Positions 1 to 7,917 of a stretch of 50,043 nt of DNA are shown here, piece by piece. A model generated the notes under the pieces. The model searched no databases. It was given only the letters and a program-made list of their open reading frames with translations, and was not told the origin of the DNA. The position numbers were made by a program, and so were the translations under genes. How positions within the stretch are numbered: position 1 is the stretch's first letter; each line of letters opens with the position of its first letter. Location of the stretch: assembly GCA_024762475.1 (NCBI GenBank), contig JANTHJ010000011.1, forward strand, positions 1 through 50,043, read 5' to 3'. Source of the DNA: Chromatiales bacterium. Lineage in GTDB: Bacteria > Pseudomonadota > Gammaproteobacteria > Chromatiales > Chromatiaceae.

Positions 1-708
1 ATCACCGGCCTCGGCTCGGCCCTGGTGATGCTGGGACTGCATTATGACAGCGAGGCCGGGCGTGAGCTGGCGTCGCAGGTCATGCGCACCCTGCGGGACG
101 CTGCCTACAAGGCGTCGGTGGCATTGGCCGCGGAGAAGGGACCCTTTCCGGTATTCGACGCCGAGCGGCTGCTGGAAAGACCCTTTATCCAGCGCCTGCC
201 GCAGGACATCCGTGAAGGCATTCGCGAGTCCGGCCTGCGCAACAGCCATCTGCTGGCCATTGCACCCGCCGGTACCATCAGCCTGCTCGCCGGCAACGTC
301 TCCAGTGGACTGGAGCCGGTGTTCGCGGCACGCGTGGATCGACGGGTGCGCCTGTCACCCGAGCGCGCCGAAACCTTCACGGTGGAAGATGCCGCGATGC
401 ATCTTTGGCGTTCGCTGGGCCATGAGGGCCTGCCCCCGGCCTTCGTGACCGCAGACGAGATCGCGCCGCGCCATCATCTGCAGATGCAGGCGGTGCTGCA
501 GCACCATGTGGATCAGTCCATCTCCAAGACCATCAACGCCGCACCCGATACACCGTTTCGGGCCTTCGCCTCGCTCTATCGAGAGGCAGATCAACTGAAG
601 CTCAAGGGCTGTACCGTGTATCGCCCGAACCGATTGCGTGGCCAGGTGATCACGCCGCATAGCGACGAGGACGATCTGCCACAACATTGTGAGGTGTGCC
701 AAAGCTAG
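1..708 (+). CDS. nrdJ: Class II (adenosylcobalamin-dependent) ribonucleotide reductase, C-terminal part
   Basis: Only the last 235 residues are present; the reading frame is open from base 1, so the gene starts outside the window. Class II reductases convert ribonucleotides to deoxyribonucleotides in the cytosol using coenzyme B12. The stretch NSHLLAIAPAGTISLLAGN and the following VSSGLEPVF match the barrel segment of this family. KTINAAPDTPF and LKGCTVYRPN are typical of its C-terminal part. The protein ends in CEVCQS, a CxxC pair of the kind that relays electrons to the active site. No small radical subunit gene follows, consistent with class II, but the upstream side cannot be seen. A class I alpha subunit is the less likely alternative. 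Confidence 0.85.
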   Translation: MTGLGSALVMLGLHYDSEAGRELASQVMRTLRDAAYKASVALAAEKGPFPVFDAERLLERPFIQRLPQDIREGIRESGLRNSHLLAIAPAGTISLLAGNVSSGLEPVFAARVDRRVRLSPERAETFTVEDAAMHLWRSLGHEGLPPAFVTADEIAPRHHLQMQAVLQHHVDQSISKTINAAPDTPFRAFASLYREADQLKLKGCTVYRPNRLRGQVITPHSDEDDLPQHCEVCQS

Positions 709-753
709 CCTGGTTTTGTCATCTACATCTAGTCGCCAACAGAGGAGAAGCCC

Positions 754-963
754 ATGAACGACCATGTCTACAAGGTCATCGAGCTGGTCGGCTCGTCCAC
801 CATCGGCACGGACGACGCCATCCGCAATGCCATCGAGCGTGCAGCCAGGACCGTGAAGCACCTCGACTGGTTCGAGGTCGTCGAGCAGCGCGGCCATCTG
901 CAGGACGGCAAAATCGCCCACTACCAGGTCAAGCTCAAGGTGGGCTTCCGTCTGGAGGATTGA
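754..963 (+). CDS. Dodecin family flavin-binding protein
   Basis: A 69-residue protein with the dodecin pattern: an N-terminal beta strand (VYKVIELVGSS), one helix (DAIRNAIERAARTVKHLDW), and two strands ending in HYQVKLKVGF. Dodecins form hollow dodecamers that bind flavins in the cytosol, and the Trp in LDWFEV is at the position that stacks on the isoalloxazine ring in characterised members. A clear AGGAGAAG ribosome site lies just before the ATG. It follows nrdJ by 45 bases and is followed within 5 bases by a TetR-type gene, so the three may be co-transcribed. The physiological ligand cannot be read from the sequence. Confidence 0.9.
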   Translation: MNDHVYKVIELVGSSTIGTDDAIRNAIERAARTVKHLDWFEVVEQRGHLQDGKIAHYQVKLKVGFRLED

Positions 964-968
964 CTGCG

Positions 969-1601
969 ATGCCCGGCGCTGACGCCGACCGGATTCTGGA
1001 CAAGGCGCTGGAGCTGGCGGAGGCCACCGGCTGGGAACCGCTGCGCCTGCACCAGGTGGCCCGGGCGCTCGGCACCGGCCTGGACGGGATCGGGCGCCAC
1101 TACCGCGAAAAAGAGGATCTGGTCGAGGCCTGGTTCGACCGCGCCGACCGGGCGATGCTCGCCGCTGCAAGCGGGCCCGAGCTGCAGGCAATGACACGCA
1201 CCGAACGACTGGAGCAGCTGATCATGGCCTGGCTGCAGGCGCTGGCGCCCCATCAGCGGGTGACCCGGGAGATGATCCTCAACAAGTGCGAGCCCGGCCA
1301 TCTGCATATCCAAATCCCCGCAGTGATGCGCATCAGCCGCACCGTGCAATGGATCCGCGAGGCCGCCGGCTGTGATGCCAGCTATCTGCGCCGCGCCCTC
1401 GAAGAGGTCGCGCTGACCAGTATCTACCTGGCGACCTTCGGCACCTGGCTATGGGACGACTCGCCCGGCTTCGAGCAGACCCGCCGACGGCTCCGTGGGC
1501 TGCTTGCGGGTACCGAGCGGATATCACCCTTCCGCTGCGGCCAGACCCCGTCAGATGCGGCGGCGCAGCGCCCACCGCCCGGGGACCAAAGGTCTTCCTG
1601 A
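969..1601 (+). CDS. TetR-type regulator (TetR/COQ9-like helical protein)
   Basis: A 210-residue protein starting at the ATG five bases after the dodecin stop. An open frame runs further upstream but would overlap dodecin completely, so this start is preferred. Residues ~5-55 carry a TetR-like helix-turn-helix: ILDKALELAEATGWEPLRL followed by VARALGTG and HYREKEDLVEAWF. The rest is helical and of the kind seen in TetR/COQ9-like proteins, with LTSIYLATFGTWLWDDSP near the end. The C-terminal ~25 residues are Pro/Gln-rich and look disordered. It probably represses nearby genes, but no operator is evident and the ligand is unknown. The next gene begins six bases after its stop. Confidence 0.7.
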   Translation: MPGADADRILDKALELAEATGWEPLRLHQVARALGTGLDGIGRHYREKEDLVEAWFDRADRAMLAAASGPELQAMTRTERLEQLIMAWLQALAPHQRVTREMILNKCEPGHLHIQIPAVMRISRTVQWIREAAGCDASYLRRALEEVALTSIYLATFGTWLWDDSPGFEQTRRRLRGLLAGTERISPFRCGQTPSDAAAQRPPPGDQRSS

Positions 1602-1607
1602 ATTCCG

Positions 1608-2678
1608 GTGGACACCCTTACCCACAGCCTGGTGGGCGCGCTGACTGCCCGCGCCCTGCCTACCGGACGGAACAACCCGATAGGCATTGCCCGCTGGACC
1701 TGGGCCGGCGCCATTGCCGGGGCCTTTCCCGACATCGACTTTCTGACCCAGTTCATCGACCCCCTGCGGTATCTAGCCGAGTGGCACCGGGGGCCGACCC
1801 ACTCGCTGGTACTGCTGCCGTTCTGGACGCTGATGCTCGCCTTGGCGCTCGGCTGGACCTGGCGGCGACAGGGCGCACAATGGCAAACGCTGCTCCTGGT
1901 CTGCGGTGCCGCTCTCGCCGCCCACATCGCCGCCGATGTGATCACCAGCTACGGCACTTTGGTCTTCTGGCCGCTGAGCGATTACCGTGCGGCGACGGCC
2001 ACCACCTTCATCATCGACCCCTGGTTCACTTTGATCGTGATTGTGGGACTCACACTCGCCATCCGACACCAGTCCCGTCGGGTTGCGGCTCTCGGGCTGG
2101 CAGTGCTACTGCTCTATGTCGGACTCGAGTTCGGCCTGCAACATCGGGCCGAGAACCTGGCCGCCGAGCAAGCCCGGGCCATGTCGCTGCGGGATGCGAA
2201 AGTGCAGGCACTGGCCCAGCCCATCTCGCCCTTTCGCTGGAAGCTGGTGATACGGCAACCGGACCGCTATCACGAGGCCCTGGTCGATTTGGCCGGGCTG
2301 CAACTGACACTGCCTGGAGATCCCGATAGCTGGTGGCAGGTACTCACCCGCGCCTATCCGCCACCCGACGGGCTCAGCTGGCGCACCTTTCTCCTTCCCG
2401 AAAGTCCGGCCCAGCCGGGCTGGGCAAGAGAGGCCTGGCGGTCACCGGCGCTTGCGCCTTATCGCCGCTTTGCCCTATTGCCGGTGGTGTACGACCTCGA
2501 CAATGGACCGGAAAGGCGCTGCGTCCGCTTCGTGGACCGGCGTTTTGAGCTGCCCGGCCTGAAGCCGCCCTTTGTGATCGCTGCCTGTACTGCCGGGGGT
2601 GGAAAAATTGAAGAGCCCGCGCTTCGGCTATATCCGAACCAACCAATGCCAATCCTGGATCAAGGTGCCTCTGGCTGA
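1608..2678 (+). CDS. YdjM-type membrane metal-dependent hydrolase-like protein (DUF457)
   Basis: A 356-residue protein using a GTG start six bases after the TetR gene stop. The N-terminus MDTLTHSLVGALTAR, the PDIDFL motif (~residues 44-49) and HRGPTHSL (~63-70) are the conserved His/Asp motifs of the YdjM/DUF457 inner-membrane family annotated as metal-dependent hydrolases. About four hydrophobic segments span residues 70-180. The remaining C-terminal half is a soluble domain of unknown role. E. coli YdjM is LexA-controlled, but no SOS box is seen here. Substrate and reaction are unknown for the family. Confidence 0.8.
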   Translation: MDTLTHSLVGALTARALPTGRNNPIGIARWTWAGAIAGAFPDIDFLTQFIDPLRYLAEWHRGPTHSLVLLPFWTLMLALALGWTWRRQGAQWQTLLLVCGAALAAHIAADVITSYGTLVFWPLSDYRAATATTFIIDPWFTLIVIVGLTLAIRHQSRRVAALGLAVLLLYVGLEFGLQHRAENLAAEQARAMSLRDAKVQALAQPISPFRWKLVIRQPDRYHEALVDLAGLQLTLPGDPDSWWQVLTRAYPPPDGLSWRTFLLPESPAQPGWAREAWRSPALAPYRRFALLPVVYDLDNGPERRCVRFVDRRFELPGLKPPFVIAACTAGGGKIEEPALRLYPNQPMPILDQGASG

Positions 2679-2737
2679 TCCGGCGAAAGATATCGCTATT
2701 GCCTTTCCACCGCCTCTATGGGGGAGCTGCGCCCGAA

Positions 2738-2923
2738 TCAATGGGCCATCATGGCCCCACCGAAGATGCCGCCGAAAATGCCGATGAGGATGGCCCAGAA
2801 GACACTCAGGATGATCAGCGCCGGTATCGCGGCGATCGCGGCCTTGATCATGAAGACCACCATCGACATGAAGGGCATCTTGATGTCGACGATATTGACG
2901 GGGTTGCTGCTGTTGGGGTCCAT
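2738..2923 (-). CDS. Small membrane protein, function unknown
   Basis: A 61-residue protein with a strong ribosome site (GGGAGGAGCGAC directly before ATG), which is why it is called real. The first ~15 residues are polar. The rest forms two hydrophobic segments, MSMVVFMIKAAIAAIPALII and a Gly-rich one with GIFGGIFGGAMM, which could pack as a hairpin. It lies alone between the YdjM-like gene (opposite strand, tail to tail) and the YgfB-like gene. I do not recognise a family. Confidence 0.65.
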   Translation of the reverse strand: MDPNSSNPVNIVDIKMPFMSMVVFMIKAAIAAIPALIILSVFWAILIGIFGGIFGGAMMAH

Positions 2924-3034
2924 GTCGCTCCTCCCATAGGTTTTTCTTGAGGCAACGCTTCCGTTACGGACTGCAACTCCGGTCCGAAAACGTCCCTCAA
3001 CGAATAGGACAGAAACACCGAATTAGCAAGACTG

Positions 3035-3562
3035 CTACTGGCGCTCTCGCACCACCACCAGCAATTCGCGCAGCAGGACCGCGGTCACCCAGGTGTGTTC
3101 GACGGCCTCTTCCAGCTCCTCCTCGTCCGCCGCCAATTCGGCGCCCCCACTCTCGGCGACGGCACGCAGTTCCCCGATGGCGTGACGGCCTGCCTCGTCC
3201 GGCAGCGATTCCCCGGCAATACCGGCCGCCTCCAATCCCTGAAGGTACCCTCTGGCCCAGCGTGCAAGCTCGGCGGCCCTCTCTTCCAAGGGGCGCGTCT
3301 CGTACGGCAACAGAATGCCAAAGTCGAGACCCGGCCCGTCGAGGGACTGCCACAGCGCATGGCACAGGGAATGGGTGAGATCGCCGGCCGCGGCCAGCCT
3401 CGTATCACACTGGTGCACCGCGTCCATCACCGCCTCCCAGCGATTGTCGTGCGCGGCCACCAGGCCGAACAGCAACCCGTGCAGCCAGGCCGGCGAGCAG
3501 TCGATACCCTGCCCTTCGAGACAGGCCTTCAGATGCGCGTGGTCCAGGGCCTGATCTTCCAT
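3035..3562 (-). CDS. ygfB: UPF0149 (YgfB/YecA) family protein
   Basis: A 175-residue acidic helical protein. The ATG at 3562 is chosen because GAGGCGGTTTGAG precedes it and the family begins here (MEDQALDHAHLKACLEG); upstream ATGs would run into the hydrolase gene. The segment LDFGILLPYETRPLEERAAE, the motif ARWARGYLQG and the acidic C-terminal block ELAADEEELEEAVEH are typical of UPF0149. In Pseudomonas the family member YgfB affects ampDh3 expression; whether that holds here is unknown. The start lies one base beyond the alpha/beta hydrolase stop, so the two genes are translationally linked. Confidence 0.85.
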   Translation of the reverse strand: MEDQALDHAHLKACLEGQGIDCSPAWLHGLLFGLVAAHDNRWEAVMDAVHQCDTRLAAAGDLTHSLCHALWQSLDGPGLDFGILLPYETRPLEERAAELARWARGYLQGLEAAGIAGESLPDEAGRHAIGELRAVAESGGAELAADEEELEEAVEHTWVTAVLLRELLVVVRERQ

Positions 3563-3563
3563 C

Positions 3564-4340
3564 TCAAACCGCCTCCAGCAATCTATCCAGGCAACGCATG
3601 AATTCTTCACGCTGCTCGGCATAGACCCAGTGCCCGGCATGCGCCACCGGGCAAAAGCCGGCAGCGGGAAACAACTGCCTGATGCGGGGATGATAGTCCG
3701 GCAGTACGTAGTCCGAGTCCTCACCATAGATGAACTGCGTAGGGCCGGCATAGGCGGCCTGATCCACACAATCGAAGCCGGTGATCTGTGCCATGTTGGC
3801 GCGCAGCGCGCGCAGGTTCAGGCGCCAATGCCACCCGCTGGCATCCCGCACCAGGTTCTGCAGCAGGAAGGCGCGAACCCGTGGCTCGCGAACGTGCGCG
3901 CCCATCTGTTGGTCGGCCTGCTCCCGCCGCTGCAGCGCTTGCAGGTCTATCGATTTGAAGGCATCGAGGATGGCGGTGAAATCGTGCGCGTAGGTGACCG
4001 GTGCGATATCCGCCACGCCGAGACCGCGTACCGTATCGGCCTGCTCCAGGGCCAGGCACATCGCCACCTTGCCGCCCATGCTGTGGCCGACGATGACCGG
4101 GCGATCGAGCGCCAGTTGCTTGCACAATGCCGCCACATCACCCGCCATGGCGGGGTAGTCCATGTCCTCGACGTGCGGGGACTGGCCATGATTGCGCAGG
4201 TCGGGGACGACCACGCGGTAGCGGTCGGACAACTCGCGAGCAATGGAGCCCCAGTTGGCCGAGGAGCCGAACAGGCCGTGAAGCAGGATGACGGCGGCGC
4301 CATCGGTGCCGTATTCCCGGTAATGGAGCGAAACTGGCAT
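3564..4340 (-). CDS. Alpha/beta hydrolase, YbfF-like esterase
   Basis: A 258-residue cytosolic hydrolase. The start at MPVSLHYREYG fits the family; the upstream ATG would put the N-terminus into repeat DNA. The oxyanion segment LLHGLFGSSANW, the DLRNHGQSPH motif (~residues 49-58) and the nucleophile elbow VGHSMGGK (Ser ~85) are all present. A Glu-Asp pair in YGEDSDYVLPD and the late His in VAHAGHWVYAEQ complete a plausible triad. YbfF-type enzymes cleave short acyl esters, including acyl-CoA and palmitoyl-CoA in E. coli. It is the first gene of a pair with ygfB. Its promoter must lie in the repeated DNA immediately upstream. Confidence 0.88.
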   Translation of the reverse strand: MPVSLHYREYGTDGAAVILLHGLFGSSANWGSIARELSDRYRVVVPDLRNHGQSPHVEDMDYPAMAGDVAALCKQLALDRPVIVGHSMGGKVAMCLALEQADTVRGLGVADIAPVTYAHDFTAILDAFKSIDLQALQRREQADQQMGAHVREPRVRAFLLQNLVRDASGWHWRLNLRALRANMAQITGFDCVDQAAYAGPTQFIYGEDSDYVLPDYHPRIRQLFPAAGFCPVAHAGHWVYAEQREEFMRCLDRLLEAV

Positions 4341-4350
4341 AGCGGTTGAA

Positions 4351-4736
4351 CGATAGCGTTGTCTGGAAACCACGAAGGGCACAAAGAACATCAAGGGCGT
4401 GTTGCTCGTTTAGGCCCCTGGCCACACCCCCGATCATGCAAGCGACGCAGCCTGGATGGAGCGAAGCGGAATCCGGGTTACTGCGCCCTCGTTTCCCCGG
4501 ATTCCGGCCTGCGGCCTGCATCCAGGCTACGGACTTAGCGATAGAGCGCTGCCTGGAAACTGCAAAGCACGCGAAGAACACCAAGGGTGTGCTTCTCATT
4601 ATGCCCCTTGCCACGCGCCCGATCATGGAAGCGACGTAGCCTGGATAGAGCGAAGCGGAATCCAGGTTACTGCGCCCTCGTTTCCCCGGATTCCGGCCGG
4701 CGGCCTGCATCCAGGCTACGGACTGGAAACCACGAC
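4351..4736. repeat. Tandem ~189-bp intergenic repeat with long hairpins
   Basis: Two diverged copies (about 4351-4538 and 4539-4724) share a period of ~189 bases. Each carries a long imperfect hairpin: AGCCTGGAT (4449-4457) with ATCCAGGCT (4520-4528), and GTAGCCTGGAT (4636-4646) with ATCCAGGCTAC (4709-4719). Inside copy one there is a perfect inner pair, CGGAATCCGGG (4467-4477) with CCCGGATTCCG (4496-4506). A 13-base piece of a third copy (CTGGAAACCACGA, 4723-4735, identical to 4363-4375) runs into the lpdA stop codon. This fills the whole space between lpdA and the hydrolase gene and holds no convincing gene. It may end the aceE-aceF-lpdA transcript. Confidence 0.85.
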
Positions 4737-6157
4737 TAGCGCTTGCGCGGCGGCATCAGGTCGGTGATGGTGCCCTCGGCCATTTCGGCCGCCATGCCGA
4801 CGCTCTCGCTCAGCGTGGGGTGCGGATGGATGGTCAGCGCGATGTCCTCGGCATCGGCGCCCATCTCCAGCGCCAGCACGGTCTCGGCGATCAACTCACC
4901 GGCGTTGCGTCCCACGATGCCGGCACCGAGGATGCGTTGGGTCTTCGGGTCGAAGATCAGCTTGGTCATCCCCTCTTCGCGGTGGATGCCCAGAGCCCGC
5001 CCCGAGGCCGCCCAGGGGAAGACCCCCTTCCCGATCTCGATGCCCTTCTCCTTGGCCTCGGTCTCGGTGAGTCCCATCCAGGCGACCTCCGGATCGGTGT
5101 AGGCCACCGAGGGGATGGTCATGGGGTCGAACAGGGAGGGCAGTCCGGCGATCACCTCGGCCGCCACATGGCCTTCGTGCACCGCCTTGTGGGCGAGCAT
5201 GGGATTGCCGACGATATCGCCGATGGCGTAGATGTGCGGCACTTGGGTGCGCATGTGGGTGTCTACCGGGATGAAGCCCCGCTCGTCCAGATCGACGCCC
5301 GCCGCCTCGACATTGATCAGCTTGCCGTTGGGAATACGCCCCACCGCCACCAGCACCTTGTCATAGGTCTGGGGTTCGGGGGCCTTGTCGCCCTCGAAGG
5401 TGACCTTGAGGCCCGACTTGAGGGCCTGGATGTCGGCCACCTTGGTCTTGAGCCAGATGTTCTCCACCTGGTTGCCCAGACGCTTCTGCAGCGGGCGCAC
5501 CAGGTCCCGGTCGCAACCGGGGATCAGGCCGTCCTGCAGCTCGACGATGTCGACCTTCGAGCCCAGGGTGGCATAGACGGTCGCCATCTCCAGGCCGATG
5601 ATGCCGCCGCCGATGATGAGGAAACGCTTGGGGACATCCGCCAGCGCCAGCGCCCCGGTGGAGTCGAGCAGGCGCGGATCGTCATTCGGAAAGCCCGGAA
5701 TCTTCACCGGGCGCGAGCCGGCGGCGATGATGGCGTGATCGAACTCGATGGTCTTCATACCCGCATCGGTCTTCACCGATAGCTGCCGCGGCGAGGTGAA
5801 TTCTCCCCAGCCGGTGACCACCTCGACCTTGCGCTGCTTGGCCAGCGCCGCCAGGCCGCCGGTCAGGCGCGCAACCACCTTGTCCTTGCCCTCACGCATC
5901 TTGTCCAGGTCGATCTTGGGCTTGGTGTAGCGCACCCCCATGACCTCGAGCTCGCTGACCTCGTTGATCACCTCGGCGGTGTGCAGCAACGCCTTCGACG
6001 GGATACAGCCGACGTTGAGGCAGACGCCACCCAGGATGGGATAGCGCTCGACCAGCACGGTCTTCAGGCCCAGGTCCGCGGCACGGAAGGCGGCGCTGTA
6101 GCCACCGGGGCCACCCCCCAATACGACCACCTGTGCATGGATATCCACTTCGCTCAT
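4736..6157 (-). CDS. lpdA: Dihydrolipoyl dehydrogenase (E3 of pyruvate dehydrogenase)
   Basis: A 473-residue FAD enzyme that reoxidises the lipoyl groups of AceF with NAD+. The ATG at 6157 has GAGGAGGCTGTG in front of it; the frame continues upstream but without family similarity. The FAD dinucleotide motif VVVLGGGPGGYSAAF is at residues ~10-24, and the redox disulfide is C46/C51 in CLNVGCIPSK. The NAD motif IIGGGIIGLEMATVY lies mid-protein, ATHMRTQ-like and YAIGD segments follow, and HPHPTLSE near the end holds the catalytic His. It is the third gene of aceE-aceF-lpdA and its stop codon abuts repeat DNA. Confidence 0.96.
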   Translation of the reverse strand: MSEVDIHAQVVVLGGGPGGYSAAFRAADLGLKTVLVERYPILGGVCLNVGCIPSKALLHTAEVINEVSELEVMGVRYTKPKIDLDKMREGKDKVVARLTGGLAALAKQRKVEVVTGWGEFTSPRQLSVKTDAGMKTIEFDHAIIAAGSRPVKIPGFPNDDPRLLDSTGALALADVPKRFLIIGGGIIGLEMATVYATLGSKVDIVELQDGLIPGCDRDLVRPLQKRLGNQVENIWLKTKVADIQALKSGLKVTFEGDKAPEPQTYDKVLVAVGRIPNGKLINVEAAGVDLDERGFIPVDTHMRTQVPHIYAIGDIVGNPMLAHKAVHEGHVAAEVIAGLPSLFDPMTIPSVAYTDPEVAWMGLTETEAKEKGIEIGKGVFPWAASGRALGIHREEGMTKLIFDPKTQRILGAGIVGRNAGELIAETVLALEMGADAEDIALTIHPHPTLSESVGMAAEMAEGTITDLMPPRKR

Positions 6158-6242
6158 CACAGCCTCCTCGTCCGCGCCGATGTCTTGTATGGCCAGTGAT
6201 TCAAAACCACTCCCGCCCCGCTGGCAATCGAAAAACTCAATA

Positions 6243-7901
6243 CTACAGCAGCAGGCGCCGTATCTCGCCCAACAGCTGTGCCAGGAAGGTGGTGAAGCGT
6301 ACACCCTCGGCCCCGTCGATCACCCGGTGATCATAGGACAGGCTGAAGGGCATGATCAGGCGTGGCTCGAAATCGGACCCGTTCCACTTGGGCTGCATTT
6401 CGGCCCGCGACACGCCGAGAATCGCGACCTCGGGGCTGTTCACGATCGGGGTGAACTGGGTGCCGCCGATGCCGCCCAGGCTGGAGATGGAGATACAGCC
6501 GCCCTGCAGGTCGCCCGGTGCGAGCTTGCCCTCGCGTGCCCGGGAGCTCACGTCCATGAGGTCGCGCGCCAGCTCGAAGATCCCCTTGCGATCGACATCG
6601 CGCACCACCGGCACCATCAGGCCGTTGGGGGTGTCCACGGCCACGCCGATATGCAGGTACTTCTTGAGGATCAGCTTTTCGGTATCCGGCGAGAGCGAGG
6701 CGTTGAACTGGGGATATTCCTTCATCGCCGCAGCCAGGGCCTTCATCAGGAAAGGCATGAAGGTGAGTTTGACACCCTCCTTCTCGGCCTGTGCCTTGAG
6801 ATCCTTGCGGAAGGCCTCCAGCTCGGTGATGTCCGCCTCGTCGAACTGGGTGACGTGCGGGATACCCAGCCAGGCATTGTGCAGGTGCTTGCCGCTGAGC
6901 TTCTTGATCCGACCCAGCTCGACCTCTTCGATCTCGCCGAACTGGCTGAAGTCCACCTCGGGCGGACGCGGCAGTTGCAAAGGCCCGGTGGCGGCCACTT
7001 GCGGCGCGCCCTCGGCCAGGGTGCGCTTGACGAAGTTCTGCACGTCCTCCTTGGTGATACGGCCCTTGGGGCCCGTGCCCGGCACATGGTAGAGATCGAC
7101 ACCGAGCTCGCGCGCAAACCGCCGCACACCCGGGCTCGCGTGGGCACGGCCCTTCGGCGCATCCGAGGGCTTGGCGATCACCGGCCGCTTGCGCGCGGGC
7201 TTCTCGCCCGGCAGGCGCTCCTGGCTGGCCGCCGCGACCGGCTCTGGCTCGGGGGCCTTGGCTGGTTGCTCCTCTGCCACAGGGGCCACAACCGGCTCAG
7301 AGGTCGATTCAGCCGTGTCGGTCTGCAGCTCACAGATCGGATCGCCCTGGTTGACCCGGTCACCCACCTTGACCTTCATCCCGTGCACAGTGCCGCTGGC
7401 CGGGGAAGGAATCTCCATGGTCGCCTTGTCGGTCTCGAGGGTGATCAGGGACCCCTCCTTTTCGACATGGTCACCGTCTCCGACGAGCACCTCGACCACC
7501 TCGACGTCCTTGAAGTCGCCGATGTCCGGGACCGGGACCGGAATGCGCGCTGCCGCAGGGACGGCAGCCGGCGGTGTCTCGGGTTCGGCGGCCACGGCCG
7601 GACGCTCGGACTCGACAGCCGCCTCCGGCGCGGGCGCGGGCGCCGCGGCGCTGACCTCTTCCTCGGCCTCCAGGGTCACGATGACATCGCCCCTGTTGAT
7701 CTTGTCACCGATCGCGACCCTGACCTCTTGGACGACCCCACCCTCGGGAGAGGGAATCTCCATGGTGGCCTTGTCGCTCTCCAGGGTGATCAGAGACTGT
7801 TCGGGCTCGACGCGATCACCTGGCGAGACCAGGATCTCGATCACCTCTACGTCGTGGAAGTCGCCGATATCGGGGAGTTGGATTTCCTTTGTCTGACTCA
7901 T
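6243..7901 (-). CDS. aceF: Dihydrolipoyllysine acetyltransferase (E2 of pyruvate dehydrogenase)
   Basis: A 552-residue E2 core protein that moves acetyl groups from AceE to CoA. It has two lipoyl domains, with lipoyl-lysines K44 (ESDKATMEIPS) and K159 (ETDKATMEIPS). These are separated by Ala/Pro-rich linkers at ~85-120 and ~198-250. A peripheral subunit-binding domain spans ~255-291 (ASPGVRRFARELG ... GPKGRITKEDV). The C-terminal catalytic domain carries SYDHRVIDG with active His ~525. E. coli AceF has three lipoyl domains; two is common elsewhere. It sits 16 bases after aceE and 85 bases before lpdA on the same strand. Confidence 0.96.
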   Translation of the reverse strand: MSQTKEIQLPDIGDFHDVEVIEILVSPGDRVEPEQSLITLESDKATMEIPSPEGGVVQEVRVAIGDKINRGDVIVTLEAEEEVSAAAPAPAPEAAVESERPAVAAEPETPPAAVPAAARIPVPVPDIGDFKDVEVVEVLVGDGDHVEKEGSLITLETDKATMEIPSPASGTVHGMKVKVGDRVNQGDPICELQTDTAESTSEPVVAPVAEEQPAKAPEPEPVAAASQERLPGEKPARKRPVIAKPSDAPKGRAHASPGVRRFARELGVDLYHVPGTGPKGRITKEDVQNFVKRTLAEGAPQVAATGPLQLPRPPEVDFSQFGEIEEVELGRIKKLSGKHLHNAWLGIPHVTQFDEADITELEAFRKDLKAQAEKEGVKLTFMPFLMKALAAAMKEYPQFNASLSPDTEKLILKKYLHIGVAVDTPNGLMVPVVRDVDRKGIFELARDLMDVSSRAREGKLAPGDLQGGCISISSLGGIGGTQFTPIVNSPEVAILGVSRAEMQPKWNGSDFEPRLIMPFSLSYDHRVIDGAEGVRFTTFLAQLLGEIRRLLL

Positions 7902-7917
7902 CGCAATGCCTCCCCGA

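Noticed and set aside
4351-4736. CRISPR array
   Set aside because: Only two long units of ~189 bases with matching rather than variable spacers; no cas genes are present.
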